Shown: in pieces, positions 1 to 8,766 of the stretch
Position numbering within the stretch: the first letter of the stretch is position 1
How the letters are laid out: each line of letters starts with the position of its first letter
NCBI RefSeq assembly: GCF_002217355.1
Contig: NZ_MUHA01000015.1
Coordinates: forward strand, 30,126 to 94,125
Direction: 5' to 3'
DNA from: Flavobacterium oncorhynchi
GTDB taxonomy: Bacteria; Bacteroidota; Bacteroidia; Flavobacteriales; Flavobacteriaceae
Length of the DNA: 64,000 bases
Translations under genes and position numbers: made by a program
Notes under the pieces: model-generated
What the model was told of the DNA's origin: nothing
Databases searched by the model: none
The model's input: only the letters and a program-made list of their open reading frames with translations

Positions 1-981
1 GTAAAAAATACAATTGCGACTGGGAATATTCAACCTGATGAAGAAGTCTTAATCAAACCAAACATTTCAGGTATTATTGAAGAAGTTTATATCAAAGCAG
101 GAGAAAAAATCAAGGCAGGCGACATGATTGCAAAAATCAGAGTAGTTGCCAATGTATCTAATGTAAGCAGTACTCAAAATCAAGTGCAAACCGCAAAAAT
201 TGCTTTAGATAATCAAGAGAAAATTTATCAAAGACAAAAAACACTTTTTGATAAAGATGTAATTTCTGCTAATGATTTTGATGCAGCACAATTGGCTTAT
301 AAACAAGCGAAGCAAAATTATTTAGCTGCAAAGCAAAGCTTAGATATTGTTAAAACAGGAACAACAACATCATTAGGAAACTATGCAAATACCTTAATTC
401 GTTCAACTGTAAACGGAATGGTTTTAGCGGTTCCTGTAAAAGTAGGAAATCAGGTTATTGAAAGTAATAACTTTAACGAAGGTACTACTATTGCCAGCGT
501 TGCCGATGTTGGAAGAATGATTTTTATTGGAAAAATTGATGAATCTGAAGTAGGTAAAATTAAAGAGAAAATGCCTATCGAAATTACAGTTGGAGCAATC
601 GAAAACAAAAAATTTGAAGCCGTACTTACTGATATAGCGCCAAAAGGAGTAACAGAAAATGGAGCAATTCAGTTTGAAATTAAAGCCAAATTAGAAAATA
701 ATGACGGTACTTTTATCCGAGCTGGTTTAAGTGCAAATGCCTCTATTATTCTTGAAAAAGCTGATAAAGTAATGGCTATAAAAGAGTCATTGGTTCAGTT
801 TGACAAGAAAACACAAAAACCATATGTTGAAGTCGAAACCGCTCCTAAGAAATTCGAAAGAAGAGATTTAGTTTTAGGAGTAAGCGATGGAATTTATGTT
901 CAGGTCAAAAGCGGTATTAAAAACACTGATAATATTAAAATCTGGAACCAAGGTTTAATCAACGAAGGCGAGAAAAAATAG
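1..981 (+). CDS. HlyD-type periplasmic adaptor of an efflux pump (5' end outside window)
   Basis: The reading frame is open from the first base, so this is the C-terminal 326 residues of a longer protein. A biotinyl/lipoyl-like half (around residues 19-45, with ISGIIEEVYIKAGEKIKAGD) is followed by a long helical hairpin rich in Gln, Lys and Ala (about 50-115), the returning lipoyl strand and a beta-barrel domain. This is the order seen in membrane fusion proteins that link an inner-membrane RND or ABC pump to TolC. The next gene is a TolC-like channel and the one after that a second adaptor, so all three probably serve tripartite export. The pump itself must lie upstream of the window. The ATG at 124 is internal to the lipoyl domain and is not the start. 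The substrate cannot be told. Confidence 0.88.
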   Translation, partial: VKNTIATGNIQPDEEVLIKPNISGIIEEVYIKAGEKIKAGDMIAKIRVVANVSNVSSTQNQVQTAKIALDNQEKIYQRQKTLFDKDVISANDFDAAQLAYKQAKQNYLAAKQSLDIVKTGTTTSLGNYANTLIRSTVNGMVLAVPVKVGNQVIESNNFNEGTTIASVADVGRMIFIGKIDESEVGKIKEKMPIEITVGAIENKKFEAVLTDIAPKGVTENGAIQFEIKAKLENNDGTFIRAGLSANASIILEKADKVMAIKESLVQFDKKTQKPYVEVETAPKKFERRDLVLGVSDGIYVQVKSGIKNTDNIKIWNQGLINEGEKK

Positions 982-1061
982 ATTGAAATTGTAAGAAGTT
1001 TTTTGGTTTTAAAAAATGTTAAATTTGTACAGCTTGACCGCTGTACTTTCACTCAAAATAT

Positions 1062-2444
1062 ATGAAAATAAATAAATATAATAGTCTTGTTTTCGCCATG
1101 TTGTTCGGTTTAGGATTATCAGGGCAAGCTCAAACAAAACAATGGACGCTAGAGGAATGTGTACGATATGCATTAGATAATAACATAACTATAAAGCAGA
1201 CAGAACTAGATGTTAAGACAGCTGATATTGATAAAAAAGGAGCATTTGGCAACTATTTACCATCAGTAAGCGGAAATGCTTCGCATTCTTGGAATATTGG
1301 TTTGAATCAGGATGTTACAACAGGACTTTTGCGTAATCAAACTACGCAATATTCTTCTGTAGGACTTAATGCTGGTGTTGATATTTACAAAGGTCTGCAA
1401 AATCAAAATGCATATCGAAAAGCTAAATTATCGATTGTAGCTTCAAAATATCAATTGTTAAAAATGCAGGAAGATATTTCGCTGAATGTGGCAAATGCTT
1501 TTCTTCAAATTTTATCGAATAAAGAAGATTTGAAAATAAAAAAAGAGCAGCTTATTATTGATGAAAAACGTTTAAAACGTTCTGAAGAAATGGTAAATGC
1601 AGGAACAATTCCGCGTGGCGATTTATACGATTTAAAAGCGACAGTTGCTACCGATCAGCAAAATATTACTGTTTCAGAAAATAATTTATTGATTTCAAAA
1701 CTGAGTTTAGCGCAGCTTTTACAGCTTAAAGAATTTACAGATTTTGATGTTGTTGATGACACGAATGCAAAAGATGAAAATAACATCATGGCGCAAAATC
1801 CTATTGATATTTACAATAAAGCAAAAGAGACTAGAACAGAGTTAAAATTGGCTCAGACTAATCTTGAAATTGCTGAGAAAAATGTAGCAATCGCAAAAGG
1901 AGCTTATCAGCCGACACTTACAGGTTTTTATGGTTTTAATACGAGAGCAAGTTACAGCGATCAGATTAAGCTAGATGCAAATGATAAACCTTATACAGTT
2001 GGACCTGATCCTATTTTTGATCAGTTTAGTAAGAATAAAGGGCATAACTTTGGTTTTCAATTGAATGTTCCTATATTTAATGGTTTTGCTACTAGAAATA
2101 ATGTTGAAAGAAACAAAGTAACTTTGGAGAAATCTAAAATAGATTTAGAGCAAAAAAGTTTAGATTTGCAACGTAACGTTTATACTGCTTTTACAGATGC
2201 AAAAGGAGCTTTAAATACTTATGAGTCAACAGTAGTAACGTTAGAAGCGAGACAACAGGCTTATAATTACGCTAAAGAAAAGTATGATGTTGGTTTAATG
2301 AATTCATTCGATTTTACACAAGCACAAACTTTGTTGACAAATGCACAGTCAAATGTTATTAGATCGAAATACGATTATATGTTTAAGATTAAAATAATCG
2401 AATTCTATTTCGGAATTCCAATTGTTCCAATTATTTCAAAATAA
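1062..2444 (+). CDS. TolC-family outer-membrane efflux channel
   Basis: The protein has 460 residues. A signal peptide (about 1-23, ending GLSGQAQ) is followed by WTLEECVRYALDNN, the typical opening of the outer membrane efflux protein fold. Two repeats of that fold follow (roughly 30-235 and 255-455), each largely alpha-helical with Gln/Asn/Lys-rich coiled coils. TolC homologues form trimers that cross the outer membrane and periplasm. The gene is 80 bp downstream of one adaptor gene and only 6 bp before a second one, so the three read as one efflux operon. Length is normal for the family and nothing appears broken. Family assignment is firm; the exported substrate is unknown. Confidence 0.92.
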   Translation: MKINKYNSLVFAMLFGLGLSGQAQTKQWTLEECVRYALDNNITIKQTELDVKTADIDKKGAFGNYLPSVSGNASHSWNIGLNQDVTTGLLRNQTTQYSSVGLNAGVDIYKGLQNQNAYRKAKLSIVASKYQLLKMQEDISLNVANAFLQILSNKEDLKIKKEQLIIDEKRLKRSEEMVNAGTIPRGDLYDLKATVATDQQNITVSENNLLISKLSLAQLLQLKEFTDFDVVDDTNAKDENNIMAQNPIDIYNKAKETRTELKLAQTNLEIAEKNVAIAKGAYQPTLTGFYGFNTRASYSDQIKLDANDKPYTVGPDPIFDQFSKNKGHNFGFQLNVPIFNGFATRNNVERNKVTLEKSKIDLEQKSLDLQRNVYTAFTDAKGALNTYESTVVTLEARQQAYNYAKEKYDVGLMNSFDFTQAQTLLTNAQSNVIRSKYDYMFKIKIIEFYFGIPIVPIISK

Positions 2445-2450
2445 TTTATT

Positions 2451-3743
2451 ATGTCAAAAAAAACAATTTACTTCTTACTCGGCGGAGCTGTAGTACTTAT
2501 CTTCGCATTAGTTGGTCTTTCCAAAGCAGGAGTAATAGGAAGTAAAGATGAAGGAAAAGAAGTTGAAATTTCTAAAGTAGCATCATCAACAATTGTTGAA
2601 ACAGTTTCTGCAACTGGTAAAATTCAGCCTGAAATAGAAGTAAAATTATCATCAATGGTTTCAGGTGAAATTATTGCTTTAAATGTAAAAGAAGGTCAAG
2701 TTGTAAAAAAAGGCGATTTATTAGTTAAGATAAATCCTGATTTATACACCTCTGGTTTAGAGCGTTCGGTTGCCAATTTATCTGGAACAAAAGCAGGTTT
2801 AACACAATCTGAGGCAAGTTTTAAAGAAGCCAAAGCAAGTTACGAACGTAATAAAACGTTGTACGATAAAGGTGTAATTTCAAAATCAGATTGGGACAAA
2901 GCTATTTCAACCTACGAAGTTGCAAAAGCGACAAAGCAAAATGCTTATTATAATGTTCAAAGTGCATCAGCATCGGTAACAGAAGCACGTGATAACTTAG
3001 GACGTACAACAATTTACGCTCCTGCAGACGGAACAATTTCAGTTTTAAATGTTGAGTTAGGAGAACGTGTTTTAGGAACACAACAAATGGCTGGTACAGA
3101 GCTTTTGAGAGTGGCAAACCTAAACAATATGGAAGTTGAAGTTGATGTAAACGAAAATGATATTGTAAAAGTAAAAATTGGAGACGAAGCTAATGTTGAA
3201 GTAGATGCTTACTTAAAAAAGAAATTTAAAGGTATTGTAACCAGTATTTCAAACTCGGCAAGTACGACTTTGACGTCAGATCAAGTAACAAATTTTAAAG
3301 TTAAAGTTCGTATTTTAAAAGAATCTTACCAAGATTTATTAGAAGGAAAACCTAGTACATATTCTCCTTTTAGACCTGGAATGACTGCTACAGTTGATAT
3401 TATTACTACAACTAAAACTAATGTTTTAGCAGTGCCAATTAGTTCTGTAGTTGTAAAATCAGATACTACTGCCGTAAAAGACTTTAAAGTTGAAGATCCA
3501 AATGAAGACAAAAAAACAGCTCCAAAAAGCGATAAAAAGTTTGAGTGTGTTTTTGTAAAAGTAGGAGATAAAGCAAAAATCAGAATCATTAAAACTGGAA
3601 TTCAGGATGATACCAATATCGAAGTAATGTCTGGTTTAAAAGCAGGGGATGTTGTAATTACAGGTCCTTACACAACAGTCTCTAAAGATTTAAATTCTGG
3701 AGATAAAGTGAAGCTTAAAAAAGCGGATGCTCCAAAGAAGTAA
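2451..3743 (+). CDS. MacA/HlyD-like efflux periplasmic adaptor
   Basis: 430 residues. An N-terminal membrane anchor (about 5-24) is followed by a lipoyl half-motif (about 60-95, EGQVVKKGDLLVKI), a coiled-coil hairpin (about 105-180), the second lipoyl half with IYAPADGTISVLNVELGERV, a beta-barrel and a membrane-proximal domain. A Lys/Asp-rich insert near 345-360 is poorly conserved in appearance. This MacA-like arrangement usually partners an ABC transporter of the MacB type. The gene starts 6 bp after the TolC gene and is probably co-transcribed. Having two adaptors flanking one TolC suggests two pumps sharing a channel, or one pump with a heteromeric adaptor. That is inference. Confidence 0.9.
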   Translation: MSKKTIYFLLGGAVVLIFALVGLSKAGVIGSKDEGKEVEISKVASSTIVETVSATGKIQPEIEVKLSSMVSGEIIALNVKEGQVVKKGDLLVKINPDLYTSGLERSVANLSGTKAGLTQSEASFKEAKASYERNKTLYDKGVISKSDWDKAISTYEVAKATKQNAYYNVQSASASVTEARDNLGRTTIYAPADGTISVLNVELGERVLGTQQMAGTELLRVANLNNMEVEVDVNENDIVKVKIGDEANVEVDAYLKKKFKGIVTSISNSASTTLTSDQVTNFKVKVRILKESYQDLLEGKPSTYSPFRPGMTATVDIITTTKTNVLAVPISSVVVKSDTTAVKDFKVEDPNEDKKTAPKSDKKFECVFVKVGDKAKIRIIKTGIQDDTNIEVMSGLKAGDVVITGPYTTVSKDLNSGDKVKLKKADAPKK

Positions 3744-3755
3744 AACATTTATGAG

Positions 3756-4028
3756 ATGATGATTGCACTGCACGGTGGTTTTTCTGAGGAAATGCTTTAT
3801 GGATTAGGAGGGGGATTTATTGTTGCAGTTTTGTTTCTTATAATTATACACTTTAGAATCTATCAGAGTGCATACTATAATGAAGAATATGTGTATTTTT
3901 CATCTTTTAAAAAAATTGCTCTTTATTTGGGGTTTATCACTATTAATCTTATTGTAGCATACTTTTTGTTTTTTGTCTTTATGCTTTTAATTGGCGGAAT
4001 TTCAAGCTATTTTATTAGAAAATTTTAA
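3756..4028 (+). CDS. Small hypothetical membrane protein
   Basis: 90 residues, not recognised. Two strongly hydrophobic segments are visible, about residues 18-35 (GGFIVAVLFLIIIHF) and 50-85, the latter long enough for one kinked or two short membrane spans ending in YFIRKF. It starts 12 bp after the efflux adaptor gene and ends 22 bp before tsaB, so it is probably part of the same transcript. An ATG at 3751 is out of frame and closes after two codons; the ATG-ATG at 3756 opens this frame. Base composition and codon use resemble the neighbours. No function can be assigned. Confidence 0.6.
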   Translation: MMIALHGGFSEEMLYGLGGGFIVAVLFLIIIHFRIYQSAYYNEEYVYFSSFKKIALYLGFITINLIVAYFLFFVFMLLIGGISSYFIRKF

Positions 4029-4050
4029 TAACATTATAAAATTATACACA

Positions 4051-4722
4051 TTGTCTTTTATTCTCAATATCGAAACAGCAACCAAAAATTGTTCAGTATC
4101 CATTGCAAAAAATGGGGAGACTATTTTATGTAAAGAGATCGCTGAAGAAGGATACTCACACGCTGAAAAACTGCACGTTTTCATTGAAGAGGTTATTGCT
4201 GAATCTGGAGTTTCAGTTCAAGATTTAAAAGCAGTTGCAGTAAGTCAAGGGCCAGGATCTTATACCGGTTTGAGAATTGGAGTTTCAGCAGCAAAAGGAT
4301 TGTGTTTTGCATTAAATATTCCGCTAATTGCGGTTGATACTTTGCAAACTTTAGCTTCACAGGTTTCTATTTCTGAAGGGAAAATTATTCCAATGCTTGA
4401 TGCCAGAAGAATGGAAGTCTACAGTGCTGTTTTTAATGCCAAAGTTGAAATAGAAAGACCAATTCAAGCAGAGATTATAAACGAAGATTCTTTTGCTGAC
4501 TATACTGATACTATTTATTTTGTTGGAGATTGTGCTGATAAATGCAAAGCTGTTTTAACAAAAGAAAATTTTATCTTTTTAGAAGAAATTAAATATCCGT
4601 CAGCTAGAGAAATGAGTAAAATCAGTTATGATAAATATCAAAAAAGCGACACTGTAGATGTCGCTTATTTTGAACCGTATTATCTAAAAGATTTTATGAT
4701 GACACTGCCATCAAAAAAATAA
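4051..4722 (+). CDS. tsaB: tRNA threonylcarbamoyladenosine biosynthesis protein TsaB (TTG start)
   Basis: TsaB is the inactive ASKHA-fold partner of TsaD in the TsaBDE complex, which makes t6A37 on ANN-decoding tRNAs. The N-terminus LSFILNIETATKNCSVSIA and the segment SQGPGSYTGLRIGVSAAKGL are characteristic of the family. The frame is open further upstream (to a TTG at 3991), but that region overlaps the preceding gene and encodes nothing TsaB-like. Family members start right at the FILNIETAT strand, so the TTG at 4051 is the likely start, giving 223 residues, a normal length for the family. No ATG is available near there. The gene follows a small membrane-protein gene by 22 bp and converges on mscS. 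Confidence 0.9.
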   Translation: MSFILNIETATKNCSVSIAKNGETILCKEIAEEGYSHAEKLHVFIEEVIAESGVSVQDLKAVAVSQGPGSYTGLRIGVSAAKGLCFALNIPLIAVDTLQTLASQVSISEGKIIPMLDARRMEVYSAVFNAKVEIERPIQAEIINEDSFADYTDTIYFVGDCADKCKAVLTKENFIFLEEIKYPSAREMSKISYDKYQKSDTVDVAYFEPYYLKDFMMTLPSKK

Positions 4723-4730
4723 CACTTATT

Positions 4731-5543
4731 TTATTTTTGAATTGTGTATGGCTGGATAGAAATTCCTGCTTCATCTAGAGCTGTTTTGCAATTCTCTAAT
4801 GTTTCAGAAAAAACAGTACCATAATTAGCATTTTTTGCCCACGGGCGCACTGCAAAATCAATAGAGCTGGCAGACAGATTTTTTACAAAAACTTCTGGTG
4901 CCGGCGCTTTAAGTACATTTGGATTTTTGTTTAAAACATCTAAAAGAATATCTTTTGCCTTTTTAATATCAGAATCATACGAAATTGAAAATGTCAAATC
5001 GGCTCTTCTTTCTCCCTGCATTGAGTAGTTGATAATTGTTCCGTTTGATAGCGCCCCATTTGGAACAAAAACCGTTTGGTTATTTCCTGTAAGCATTTTG
5101 GTAACAAAAATCTGAATTTCTAAAACAGTTGCAATAACCCCTTGAGCTTCGATAGTATCGCCTACTTTAAAAGGTTTGAAAACAATAATCAGCATACCTC
5201 CTGCAAAATTAGAAAGAGATCCTTGCAATGATAAACCAACAGCAAGTCCCATTGCTCCTAAAATAGCTACAAATGAAGAAGTTTCAATTCCTAGTTTTGA
5301 AATAAAAGTTACAAATAATAAAATTCTAAGTGCCCACAACAAAATGTCAGCAAGAAATTTAGTTAAAGTAGGATCAAGATTTCTCTTAACCATTATTTTT
5401 CGAATAACTCTATTAATTAATCGGATTGCATATAAACCTACAAATAAGATTAAAAAGGCTGAGATTAGCTTTGGCGAATAATCGATTAGAATGTCAATAA
5501 ATTTTGCTGCGTAATTACTCAGTTGTTCTGGACTCATGTTCAT
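4731..5543 (-). CDS. MscS-family small-conductance mechanosensitive channel
   Basis: 270 residues, close to E. coli MscS. There are three hydrophobic helices (about 18-40, 60-83 and 88-118). The third carries the pore signature GLSLQGSLSNFAGGM, followed by the beta domain with FKPFKVGDTIEAQGVIATVLEIQIF and VPNGALSNGTIINYS, then a C-terminal alpha/beta part. Channels of this type open under membrane tension during hypo-osmotic shock. Two in-frame ATGs (5543 and 5537) are equally possible. The gene converges on tsaB with 8 bp between them and lies downstream of the alanine-rich protein gene, from which a terminator hairpin separates it. Confidence 0.93.
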   Translation of the reverse strand: MNMSPEQLSNYAAKFIDILIDYSPKLISAFLILFVGLYAIRLINRVIRKIMVKRNLDPTLTKFLADILLWALRILLFVTFISKLGIETSSFVAILGAMGLAVGLSLQGSLSNFAGGMLIIVFKPFKVGDTIEAQGVIATVLEIQIFVTKMLTGNNQTVFVPNGALSNGTIINYSMQGERRADLTFSISYDSDIKKAKDILLDVLNKNPNVLKAPAPEVFVKNLSASSIDFAVRPWAKNANYGTVFSETLENCKTALDEAGISIQPYTIQK

Positions 5544-5554
5544 CTTTTTTTTGA

Positions 5555-5581
5555 ATAAAAAAACCTTCTCTCAGAGAAGGT
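5555..5581 (-). terminator. Rho-independent terminator after the 5636-6040 gene
   Basis: On the minus strand an ACCTTCTC/GAGAAGGT-type stem (arms 5563-5570 and 5574-5581) is followed by seven T residues. It lies between the alanine-rich protein gene and mscS and should end the former's transcript. Confidence 0.75.
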
Positions 5582-5635
5582 GTATTAGTGGTGCAAATAT
5601 AAAAATATTTCTTTTTATAGAAAAGCGATGCATTC

Positions 5636-6040
5636 TTAATCTTTGTCCGTTTTGTCAGAAATTTTGTCTATTTCTGCGGCACTGGCTTCGCTTGCATCGG
5701 CAACGGTTTCTGATGCAATTGTTTTAGTATTGTTGGTAAATTCGTTCGTTTTTTCTTTTACAGATTCAACAACATTGTCTAATGCGTCAGATGCTTTATC
5801 AGCATATTCGCTTACAATGTCTTTTGCCTGATTCGCATAATCAGAGGCATTTGCGATTATAGGTTCAGAAGCTTCTTTGACTTTCGAAATAGTTTCATCG
5901 GCAAAGGTTTCTGCCTTATCGATATAAGGAGCAGCGGCTTCTTTAGCTTGCTCAAAAGTACTTTCGGCTTGGTCAGCCAGATCAACCACAGTTTCTTTGG
6001 CGGTGCCAAATAAATTTTTAAAGAATGAATTTAATCCCAT
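5636..6040 (-). CDS. YtxH/LEA-like alanine-rich helical protein
   Basis: 134 residues with the start MGLNSFFKNLFGTAKETV. The rest is almost wholly amphipathic helix, rich in Ala, Glu, Lys, Asp and Ser, with repeated patterns such as AESTFEQAKEAAAPYIDKAE and ASDYANQAKDIVSEYADKAS at an 11-residue-like spacing. It has no signal peptide and no clear membrane span. Such composition is found in YtxH-like and late-embryogenesis-abundant-like proteins linked to stress, but low complexity makes homology unreliable. It is monocistronic: a terminator lies downstream and another separates it from the NifU gene upstream. Function is not assigned. Confidence 0.7.
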   Translation of the reverse strand: MGLNSFFKNLFGTAKETVVDLADQAESTFEQAKEAAAPYIDKAETFADETISKVKEASEPIIANASDYANQAKDIVSEYADKASDALDNVVESVKEKTNEFTNNTKTIASETVADASEASAAEIDKISDKTDKD

Positions 6041-6136
6041 AATTTTCTAATTGATTGGTTTATAATACAATATTAACGAATTTTTCGTGAAATAGTAATC
6101 TGATTACCTAATAATTTGTTGAAAAACAATGAGATA

Positions 6137-6168
6137 TAAAAAAAGCGTCCGAGATTATCGAACGCTTT
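6137..6168 (-). terminator. Rho-independent terminator after the NifU-family gene
   Basis: Arms 6142-6152 and 6158-6168 (AAAGCGTCCGA / TCGAACGCTTT, one G-T pair) with a 5-nt loop, followed on the minus strand by a T run. Placed 24 bp after the stop codon of the NifU-family gene. Confidence 0.78.
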
Positions 6169-6191
6169 CTTTATTTAAAGCAAAACTATTG

Positions 6192-7091
6192 TTATGCGTT
6201 TACTGCTTCAACTTTAATAGCTTCATCATTAAGCATGCTTTTCAGCATGTTTTCGATACCACTTTTTAAAGTAAAAGTAGATGATGGGCATCCGCTGCAA
6301 GCTCCTTGCAAAATTACTTTTACCGTTTTATCATCTTCATTATAAGAATCAAAAGCGATATTTCCGCCATCTGCAGCAACTGCAGGTTTTACGTATTCTT
6401 CAAGAATATTAATAATCTGCTGAGATGTAACATCTAGTTTGTCAAATGCTTCATCTTTTGTAACGTCATTTTTAGTGGCTGTTTGAACTAAACTTTCATC
6501 TAAAACAGTTCCTCCATTCTCAATAAATTGTTTAATAAAAGTTCTTAATTCCAAAGTGATTTCTGCCCAGTCGTTGATTTCATATTTAGTAACTGAAATA
6601 TAGTTTTCATCAATAAAAACTTCTTTTACATAAGGAAACTTAAATAACTCTTGTGCTAACGGAGACGAAGCTGTTTGATCGATGTTTTTATACTCAATTG
6701 CATTTCTAGTCAGCATTCTGCTTACCACAAATTTTAAAGCTGCTGGGTTTGGAGTTGTTTCTCCGTAAACCGTAATAGGCTGTTTTTTTGTCTTAGTTTC
6801 ATCGATTGTTATAATAACACCGCCTTTGTCTACAAATGCTGCAATTTGTTCTGCAACAGCATCTTTTACATCATCCCATTCAACAATACTGTATCTTTCG
6901 ATAGCAATAAAATTTCCTGAGATATAAACCGTTTTTACAAATGGTAAATAAAATAATTGCTGTGCTAAAGGAGAAGCTTGTGCTTCGTCGATATTTTTGA
7001 ACTCAAAGTTTTGATTTTGAGTAATAAAATCTTCAAATTCGAACTTTAATATAGTAGGATTTTGTGTTTCTTTTATAGTGATTTTTGTCAT
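6192..7091 (-). CDS. NifU-family Fe-S cluster scaffold with two N-terminal Nfu domains
   Basis: About 299 residues. Two similar Nfu N-terminal domains (about 5-95 and 105-200, each with a copy of ASPLAQ(Q/E)LF followed by a VK.V(Y/F)I strand) precede a C-terminal NifU domain (about 225-290) carrying GACSGCPSS. Its cysteines, C265 and C268, bind the transferable [4Fe-4S] cluster in this family. Such proteins pass clusters to apo-enzymes in the cytoplasm. The frame is open to a TTG at 7109, but that TTG is the end of a -7 box (7107-7114), so the ATG at 7091 is taken as the start. The gene is monocistronic with its own terminator. Confidence 0.93.
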   Translation of the reverse strand: MTKITIKETQNPTILKFEFEDFITQNQNFEFKNIDEAQASPLAQQLFYLPFVKTVYISGNFIAIERYSIVEWDDVKDAVAEQIAAFVDKGGVIITIDETKTKKQPITVYGETTPNPAALKFVVSRMLTRNAIEYKNIDQTASSPLAQELFKFPYVKEVFIDENYISVTKYEINDWAEITLELRTFIKQFIENGGTVLDESLVQTATKNDVTKDEAFDKLDVTSQQIINILEEYVKPAVAADGGNIAFDSYNEDDKTVKVILQGACSGCPSSTFTLKSGIENMLKSMLNDEAIKVEAVNA

Positions 7092-7106
7092 GGTAGTAAT
7101 TTTTTG

Positions 7107-7114
7107 CAAATTTA
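7107..7114 (-). promoter_or_regulatory. -7 promoter box (TAAATTTG) of the NifU-family gene
   Basis: Exact match on the minus strand to the Bacteroidota -7 consensus TAnnTTTG, 15 bp upstream of the ATG at 7091. No good -33 TTG is visible. The predicted leader is about 11 nt, which argues against the upstream TTG codon as a start. Confidence 0.55.
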
Positions 7115-7234
7115 CTAAAGTTATTTTCTACTAATACCTATATTTGATTTTTTAATAAAATAATTATGACTCTTTTGAAGAAATTCGTACTTAATTATTA
7201 AGAGTATAAAATATTTGTAAACTCATCGGTTATT

Positions 7235-8224
7235 ATGATGTTAAGAATCAGGTTTTTATTTGTTTTTTTAATCACTACTTTTTTTTCTTATTCTCAAGAA
7301 GGAATTCCGGTTTATTCAGATTATTTATCAGATAATTATTACTTGATTCATCCGTCGATGGCTGGAGCTGCAAATTGCGCAAAAATTAGATTGACAGCTA
7401 GAAAACAATGGTTTGGTCAGGAAGATGCGCCTTCGCTTCAAACTTTAAGTTTTAATGGCAGAGTAGGTGAGCGATCAGGAGCTGGTATTATTGTTTTTAA
7501 TGATAAAAATGGGTATCATTCTCAAAAAGGCGTGAAAGTTACATATGCACATCATCTTATGTTTTCAAGAGATGAAATCGACTTAAATCAGCTTTCATTT
7601 GGTATCAGCGGCGGATTGATTCAGAGCCAGTTAGATGAAACTAAATTTGGAGGAACTTTTGATCCTATTGTTTTTGGTTCAATTCAAAAAGACTCTTATT
7701 TTAATGTAGACATAGGTGCTTCGTATAATTTTCTTGATTTTTATGCACACGCGACAATTCAGGGCCTGCTTGAAACACGACGAGAGTTATATACAGATTA
7801 TGAAAGTAATAATTTAAGAAAGTTTCTATTAAGTGCTGGATATGTATTTGGTAAAAGAGACAAGATTACTTGGGAGCCTTCAATTTTGTTTCAATTGTTT
7901 GATCAAACGAAAGAAAAGTCAATCGATTTAAACATGAAAGCTTACAAAAATATGGATTTTGGAAGTTTATGGGCAGCTTTGTCTTATCGAAGAAGTTTCG
8001 ATGGTACGCAATTTACTTCAGGAGGAGGTGTTTCATCTCAAAAACTGCAATATTTCACTCCTATTATTGGAGTAAACTATAAGAATTTTATGTTTGCTTA
8101 TACCTATTCTCAAGTTATGGGTGATGTAAAATTTGATACTGGAGGATATCATCAAATAACTTTAGGAATTAATTTATTTTGTAAAAAGGAGCGTTACGAT
8201 TGTAATTGTCCGGCAATTAATTAA
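7235..8224 (+). CDS. PorP/SprF-family type IX secretion outer-membrane protein
   Basis: 329 residues with a signal peptide ending near FFSYSQ, then YSDYLSDNYYLIHPSMAGA and ARKQWFG...P.LQTLSFNGRVG, the opening typical of PorP/SprF proteins. A predicted outer-membrane beta-barrel with alternating hydrophobic strands follows, ending with a Cys-containing tail. PorP/SprF proteins work with the type IX secretion system, often attaching or exporting one partner with a type B C-terminal domain whose gene is usually adjacent. No such partner is adjacent here; the only type B substrate in the window is at 49318-51510. Either of two ATGs (7235, 7238) may be used. The gene is followed after 9 bp by a carbonic anhydrase-like gene. 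Confidence 0.9.
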   Translation: MMLRIRFLFVFLITTFFSYSQEGIPVYSDYLSDNYYLIHPSMAGAANCAKIRLTARKQWFGQEDAPSLQTLSFNGRVGERSGAGIIVFNDKNGYHSQKGVKVTYAHHLMFSRDEIDLNQLSFGISGGLIQSQLDETKFGGTFDPIVFGSIQKDSYFNVDIGASYNFLDFYAHATIQGLLETRRELYTDYESNNLRKFLLSAGYVFGKRDKITWEPSILFQLFDQTKEKSIDLNMKAYKNMDFGSLWAALSYRRSFDGTQFTSGGGVSSQKLQYFTPIIGVNYKNFMFAYTYSQVMGDVKFDTGGYHQITLGINLFCKKERYDCNCPAIN

Positions 8225-8233
8225 AAAAATATC

Positions 8234-8758
8234 ATGCTTATTAAATCTGTAAATGGGAAATCGCCTTTGATTCCAGAAGATTGCTATGTTGCTGAAAATG
8301 CTACAATTGTTGGAGATGTTACATTTGGTGACTCTTGCAGTGTTTGGTTTAACGCCGTTATTAGAGGAGATGTTCATTTCATAAAAATTGGAAATAAAGT
8401 AAACATTCAAGATGGTGCAATAATTCACTGCACTTATCAAAAACATCCAACAATTATTGGAAATAATGTTTCGATTGGACATAATGCGATTGTTCACGGT
8501 TGCACTATACAGGATAATGTATTAATAGGAATGGGAGCTATTGTGATGGATAACTGCATTGTAGAAAGTAACTCGATTGTTGCCGCTGGAGCGGTTTTAA
8601 CGCAGAATACAGTTGTTCCTTCGGGAACTATTTTTGCAGGTGTTCCTGCGAAGAAAGTAAAAGATATTAACCAGTCTGACTTTGCAGGTGAAATCGAACG
8701 TATTTCAAACAATTATGTGATGTATTCGGGATGGTTTAAAAATGAAGAACAAAAATAA
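8234..8758 (+). CDS. Gamma-class carbonic anhydrase-like protein
   Basis: 174 residues forming a left-handed beta-helix of hexapeptide repeats ([LIV]-G-x-x-x-x, for example ATIVGDVTFGDS and IIGNNVSIGHNAIVHG). The three metal-binding histidines of the gamma-CA family are present as His65 (DGAIIHC), His83 and His88 (GHNAIVHG). Family members bind Zn or Fe/Co as trimers and hydrate CO2, although many YrdA/PaaY-like members have no proven activity. The gene begins 9 bp after the PorP/SprF gene, so they may be co-transcribed, though a functional link is not obvious. A very long inverted repeat follows. Confidence 0.9.
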   Translation: MLIKSVNGKSPLIPEDCYVAENATIVGDVTFGDSCSVWFNAVIRGDVHFIKIGNKVNIQDGAIIHCTYQKHPTIIGNNVSIGHNAIVHGCTIQDNVLIGMGAIVMDNCIVESNSIVAAGAVLTQNTVVPSGTIFAGVPAKKVKDINQSDFAGEIERISNNYVMYSGWFKNEEQK

Positions 8759-8766
8759 CAGAAAAT

